From Nemertoderma westbladi (taxonomy: Eukaryota > Xenacoelomorpha > Nemertodermatida > Nemertodermatidae), in contig JAUCBJ010003651.1 in the NCBI GenBank assembly GCA_032718475.1, positions 1-57,030 of the forward strand: DNA of 57,030 nucleotides, given 5' to 3'. The position numbers were made by a program, and so were the translations under genes. The notes under the pieces are model-generated. The model was not told where the DNA came from and searched no databases. It was given only the letters and a program-made list of their open reading frames with translations. Below, piece after piece: positions 54,481 to 57,030 of this stretch (its first letter is position 1; each line of letters begins with the position of its first letter).

Positions 54481-56100
54481 ATCTGTTATCTGAGTTTATT
54501 AATATCAATATAAGTTAATATTTTAGGCCAGCGGGCGTCGCTGCCTACTAGGCTTTTGCCCCCGGACAGTGGGTTTCTCAGCGCCGATGTACCGCTGTCG
54601 CAGTGTTTACGCCAACATGTAGCACAGCACGACAACGATAACCGGCACAAGTCCCACCACTGTCCGTCCCAAAGGCTTGAATCCACTTGAGGTTATCTCG
54701 GTAGAGTTAAGGCTATTTTACAATTGCGATTAGCTACTGTAAACACACTTTAGTAGTAACATTCACCTATAAACGCACAAATTCCATACAATCCTTACTT
54801 ACTGCACACATGCATACCATTTGTCCGTTAGTCAGTGTCTTCCAGAATGTCACGTATTTACTATGTATCCTTGGATACTAATAGTGCGCTATGTATACTC
54901 TTATGCTACGCAATGGGGCAAGCTTTTTATTGTTCTTTTAACTTGCTTCTAATTCTAGCGTGGGTGTTGCCATGGTGACATTATGGAAAACTAGCGGTAG
55001 AATTAGGGCAATCCTCATGCATACAGATCTGGGATGTTATTTAATAGTAATTCTTTAATTGTCAATATCCTCTTTATGCATGATTTTATAAATTTTATCG
55101 GCTATTGACTATATGCTGGAGATTCTCACACTCTAATACACTCAATATGAATCTCCGCTCCCATGATCTATTAATTACTGGAATTTTGGGAATGTTATAA
55201 ATTGCACAAAATGACAATTTATGAAATTCATTTAAATATGAATTTAATTTATTCCCGTGAATTTTATTATTTGATGTTAAATTGACATAAATTTTATTCC
55301 AGAGCAAGTCTGGGGACATAAGATCCTTAATTCTATGAAATTTGTCTTTTAAGAGTATCGGTAAGTGCTACGATATCTTAATCGACTAGAATTGTTAACG
55401 GATCTGAATTTTAAAGATTTTAATAAATATTAAATTAATATTTTGGATGGGCACCGATTTATTCCAGAACTTGTCTGGGGACGTTAACCACTGATTCTAG
55501 AATTTGTCTTTCAAGTATATCGGTGGGTGCCACGATATCTTAATCGACTAGAATTACAGATGGTCAAAAGTTTAACAGATTTATTTGCGATTTACGCTAC
55601 TGTTAGAGGGACATCACGCTACTATATGTATTATTTGTTATAAGGTAGAAGAGCAATATCGCACGAAGCAATGTCAGTGTGAAGAGGCAAGTCGTTTCCA
55701 AGGTCTACCCAGAGCTTGGTTTAGCCGAGACACGAGGATCTGAACTTTGCATTCCTAATACTCTGCCTACCAATAATACTTAAATATAGTAGTGGCTTTA
55801 TTGTACTTTAAGAAGTACTGACATGTCATCTTACTATAGTCTCGCATTTATAATATAATACGGACAGTAAGGAAAGAGAAAATAATTACTTCTTGCCGTC
55901 GCACTAAATATATATTATAAGTAATTATGTACGTAATAAACACTAATATATTGCACTAATCTACTAAACATTCTAAAATAACATTTTACTAAATAAAATT
56001 AAATAAAAACGATTATAATAAAGTACATAATAATACATACATAAATATAAAATAAAAACAAATATAAAATGATATAGTCACACGCCCACTCCATATGTTA
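54481..56100 (-). other. Conserved non-coding block of BEL/Pao copy 2
   Basis: This block of about 1.6 kb corresponds to 36601-38309 of copy 1 and includes the same pair of direct repeats (55294-55393 and 55459-55555). Identity is visibly high across it, higher than between the LTRs of the two copies. No open frame is supported. Confidence 0.65.
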
Positions 56101-57030
56101 TTATGTTATGGAGTCCCTAGATATTTGTCGGATTAGGGAAGTGGTCGTAGGAAGAGTATCTTGCCTTCCATAGTTTCCGGACAGTTTTTGGTCTCTTTCC
56201 AGTAAACATAAACGACCAGCTGGGTGATTGGGTTGTCGTGTTACTTTCTCCGCTCCCTTGGCCTGTCTAATCTCAGCCGGGTTAAGGTGGGGAGGCCATT
56301 CATCTTCTTCTTTACTTAGGGAGTCGGGTCCACCTAACCAGCCTGGAGTATCTATCAGTTCTTGAGGAGTTGCTCCTCTGGAAGCGATGTCGGCTGGATT
56401 AATCGTCCCAAGGCAATGTCTCCATTGATCTACATTGGAGTTAATATCGTCATTATCTGAGGAGTATGGTGTTCCCTCAGTTGGGTCGTCCACATCACTG
56501 CTCTCCACTTCCCCCTTTACTTGGTATACCTGTTGAGGTAATCTCTCTTTGAGAGTTCTACGGGAAGGGCCAGTGAAGTACCAACCTACTCTAGTTCTTA
56601 CCGCATAAGTTTGCAATGGCTGTGGTTGAGCAGGCCGTTTCTCTAATGTTTCGAGCGCCTCGTGCGCGTTTTGGCCGATAAGTATTTGCACTCCAGGATA
56701 ATCTGTCTGGAATCGAGGTATCTTAAGATGTTGGACGCTCTCATCTTCGTCCCAATTATAAAGGTCTGCTTGAGTAGTAGCAAAGTTCTTTATAGCCACC
56801 ATTTTTACTGACCTTACACCTTGTGTTCCTAACTTATCCTGGGGGGTGGACAACACACCTACATAGTAATCTGCCGTCAGGGTAGATTTCCAAACCTGCA
56901 TAATTCCTGACATATTCAATTTAGTCCGGAACTTGGGTTGTCCAGCAAAGATGTCTTCGGCTAGTTCTTGATCGATGAATGTTCCTGTGCTGCCGGAGTC
57001 CAGGAGGGCGTTCACTATGTAGCTTTTGTT
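56101..57030 (-). CDS. BEL/Pao copy 2 protease-pol remnant (partial, runs off the window)
   Basis: The open frame reaches the window edge. It begins here within the protease, just before ALLDSGSTGTFIDQELAEDI, and continues in register with copy 1 through QILIGQNAHEALETLEKRP and VGWYFTGPSRRTLKERL. The segment EGTPYSSDNDDINSNVDQWR is identical to copy 1 and marks the same loss of RT and RNase H. After EIRQAKGAEKV this copy lacks about 100 residues found in copy 1 and jumps to GRLCLLERDQKLSGNYG, then ends. Gag lies outside the window. Confidence 0.85.
   Translation of the reverse strand, partial: NKSYIVNALLDSGSTGTFIDQELAEDIFAGQPKFRTKLNMSGIMQVWKSTLTADYYVGVLSTPQDKLGTQGVRSVKMVAIKNFATTQADLYNWDEDESVQHLKIPRFQTDYPGVQILIGQNAHEALETLEKRPAQPQPLQTYAVRTRVGWYFTGPSRRTLKERLPQQVYQVKGEVESSDVDDPTEGTPYSSDNDDINSNVDQWRHCLGTINPADIASRGATPQELIDTPGWLGGPDSLSKEEDEWPPHLNPAEIRQAKGAEKVTRQPNHPAGRLCLLERDQKLSGNYGRQDTLPTTTSLIRQISRDSIT

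Larger units (their letters stand above)
51706..57030 (-). mobile_element. BEL/Pao-like LTR retrotransposon, copy 2 (cut by the window edge)
   Basis: The copy has the same order as copy 1 on the minus strand: pol remnant (from beyond 57030 to 56101), non-coding block, accessory ORF A, accessory ORF B, LTR (51706-52952). Its LTR starts TGTTCGCGCTTTTGAAGACC and ends TTTTACA, and is clearly diverged from copy 1 LTRs. The base pairs just outside the LTR are AAATT; the other side is outside the window, so no duplication can be checked. Confidence 0.88.

Overview
This window looks like repeat-dense, AT-rich nuclear DNA of an animal. There are no bacterial-type operons. The recognisable long proteins belong to retrotransposons and DNA transposons of animal type (BEL/Pao, CR1-like and other LINEs, a pogo-type transposase, a hAT-type MITE). 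The few candidate host genes are short exons with GT/AG borders. Short AGGCCTA and ACCGGT words recur throughout and remind me of marine invertebrates such as echinoderms, but the sequence alone does not prove the taxon.

Layout, left to right. 1-3316: a non-autonomous DNA transposon with terminal inverted repeats of about 105 bp. 3317-6445: AT-rich DNA with a tRNA-like sequence and a hairpin. 6446-13376: a LINE (LINE-A) whose ORF1 is split by a 3.3-kb DNA transposon (6683-10000) carrying a decayed pogo-type transposase; the flanking CA dinucleotide duplication restores the ORF1 frame. About 13610-26071: a 34-bp minisatellite split by an apparently intact CR1-like LINE (LINE-B, about 16740-22646). 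26074-29396: three candidate minus-strand exons that may encode a single-pass membrane protein, with a truncated LINE (LINE-C) in one intron.

About 30815-47970: a 46-bp minisatellite that was once continuous and is now interrupted by a hAT-like element (31156-32578, 8-bp duplication), a 12.7-kb BEL/Pao LTR retrotransposon on the minus strand (33761-46443, 5-bp duplication) and a fragment with a cysteine-rich ORF (about 47005-47759). Candidate plus-strand exons at 30663, 48199 and 48650 suggest this whole nest lies in a host intron. 51706-57030: a second, related BEL/Pao element, cut by the window edge.

The most interesting system is the BEL/Pao family. Both copies keep a long open frame with the protease joined in frame to the tail of Pol; gag is visible only in the first copy. 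They share the same loss of reverse transcriptase, RNase H and integrase core, so the deleted form has probably multiplied using enzymes supplied in trans. Between the pol remnant and the 3' LTR both copies carry a conserved 1.6-1.7-kb non-coding block and two accessory reading frames. In the second copy one of these has a perfect retroviral-type CCHC zinc knuckle and no evident membrane segment, so it does not look like an envelope gene.

A second notable observation is in LINE-B. ORF1 and ORF2 lie in one frame, separated by a single UGA followed by CUA, a context known to favour stop-codon readthrough in animals. The open frame then runs through eighteen exact 39-bp repeats encoding a Pro-rich linker before the endonuclease.
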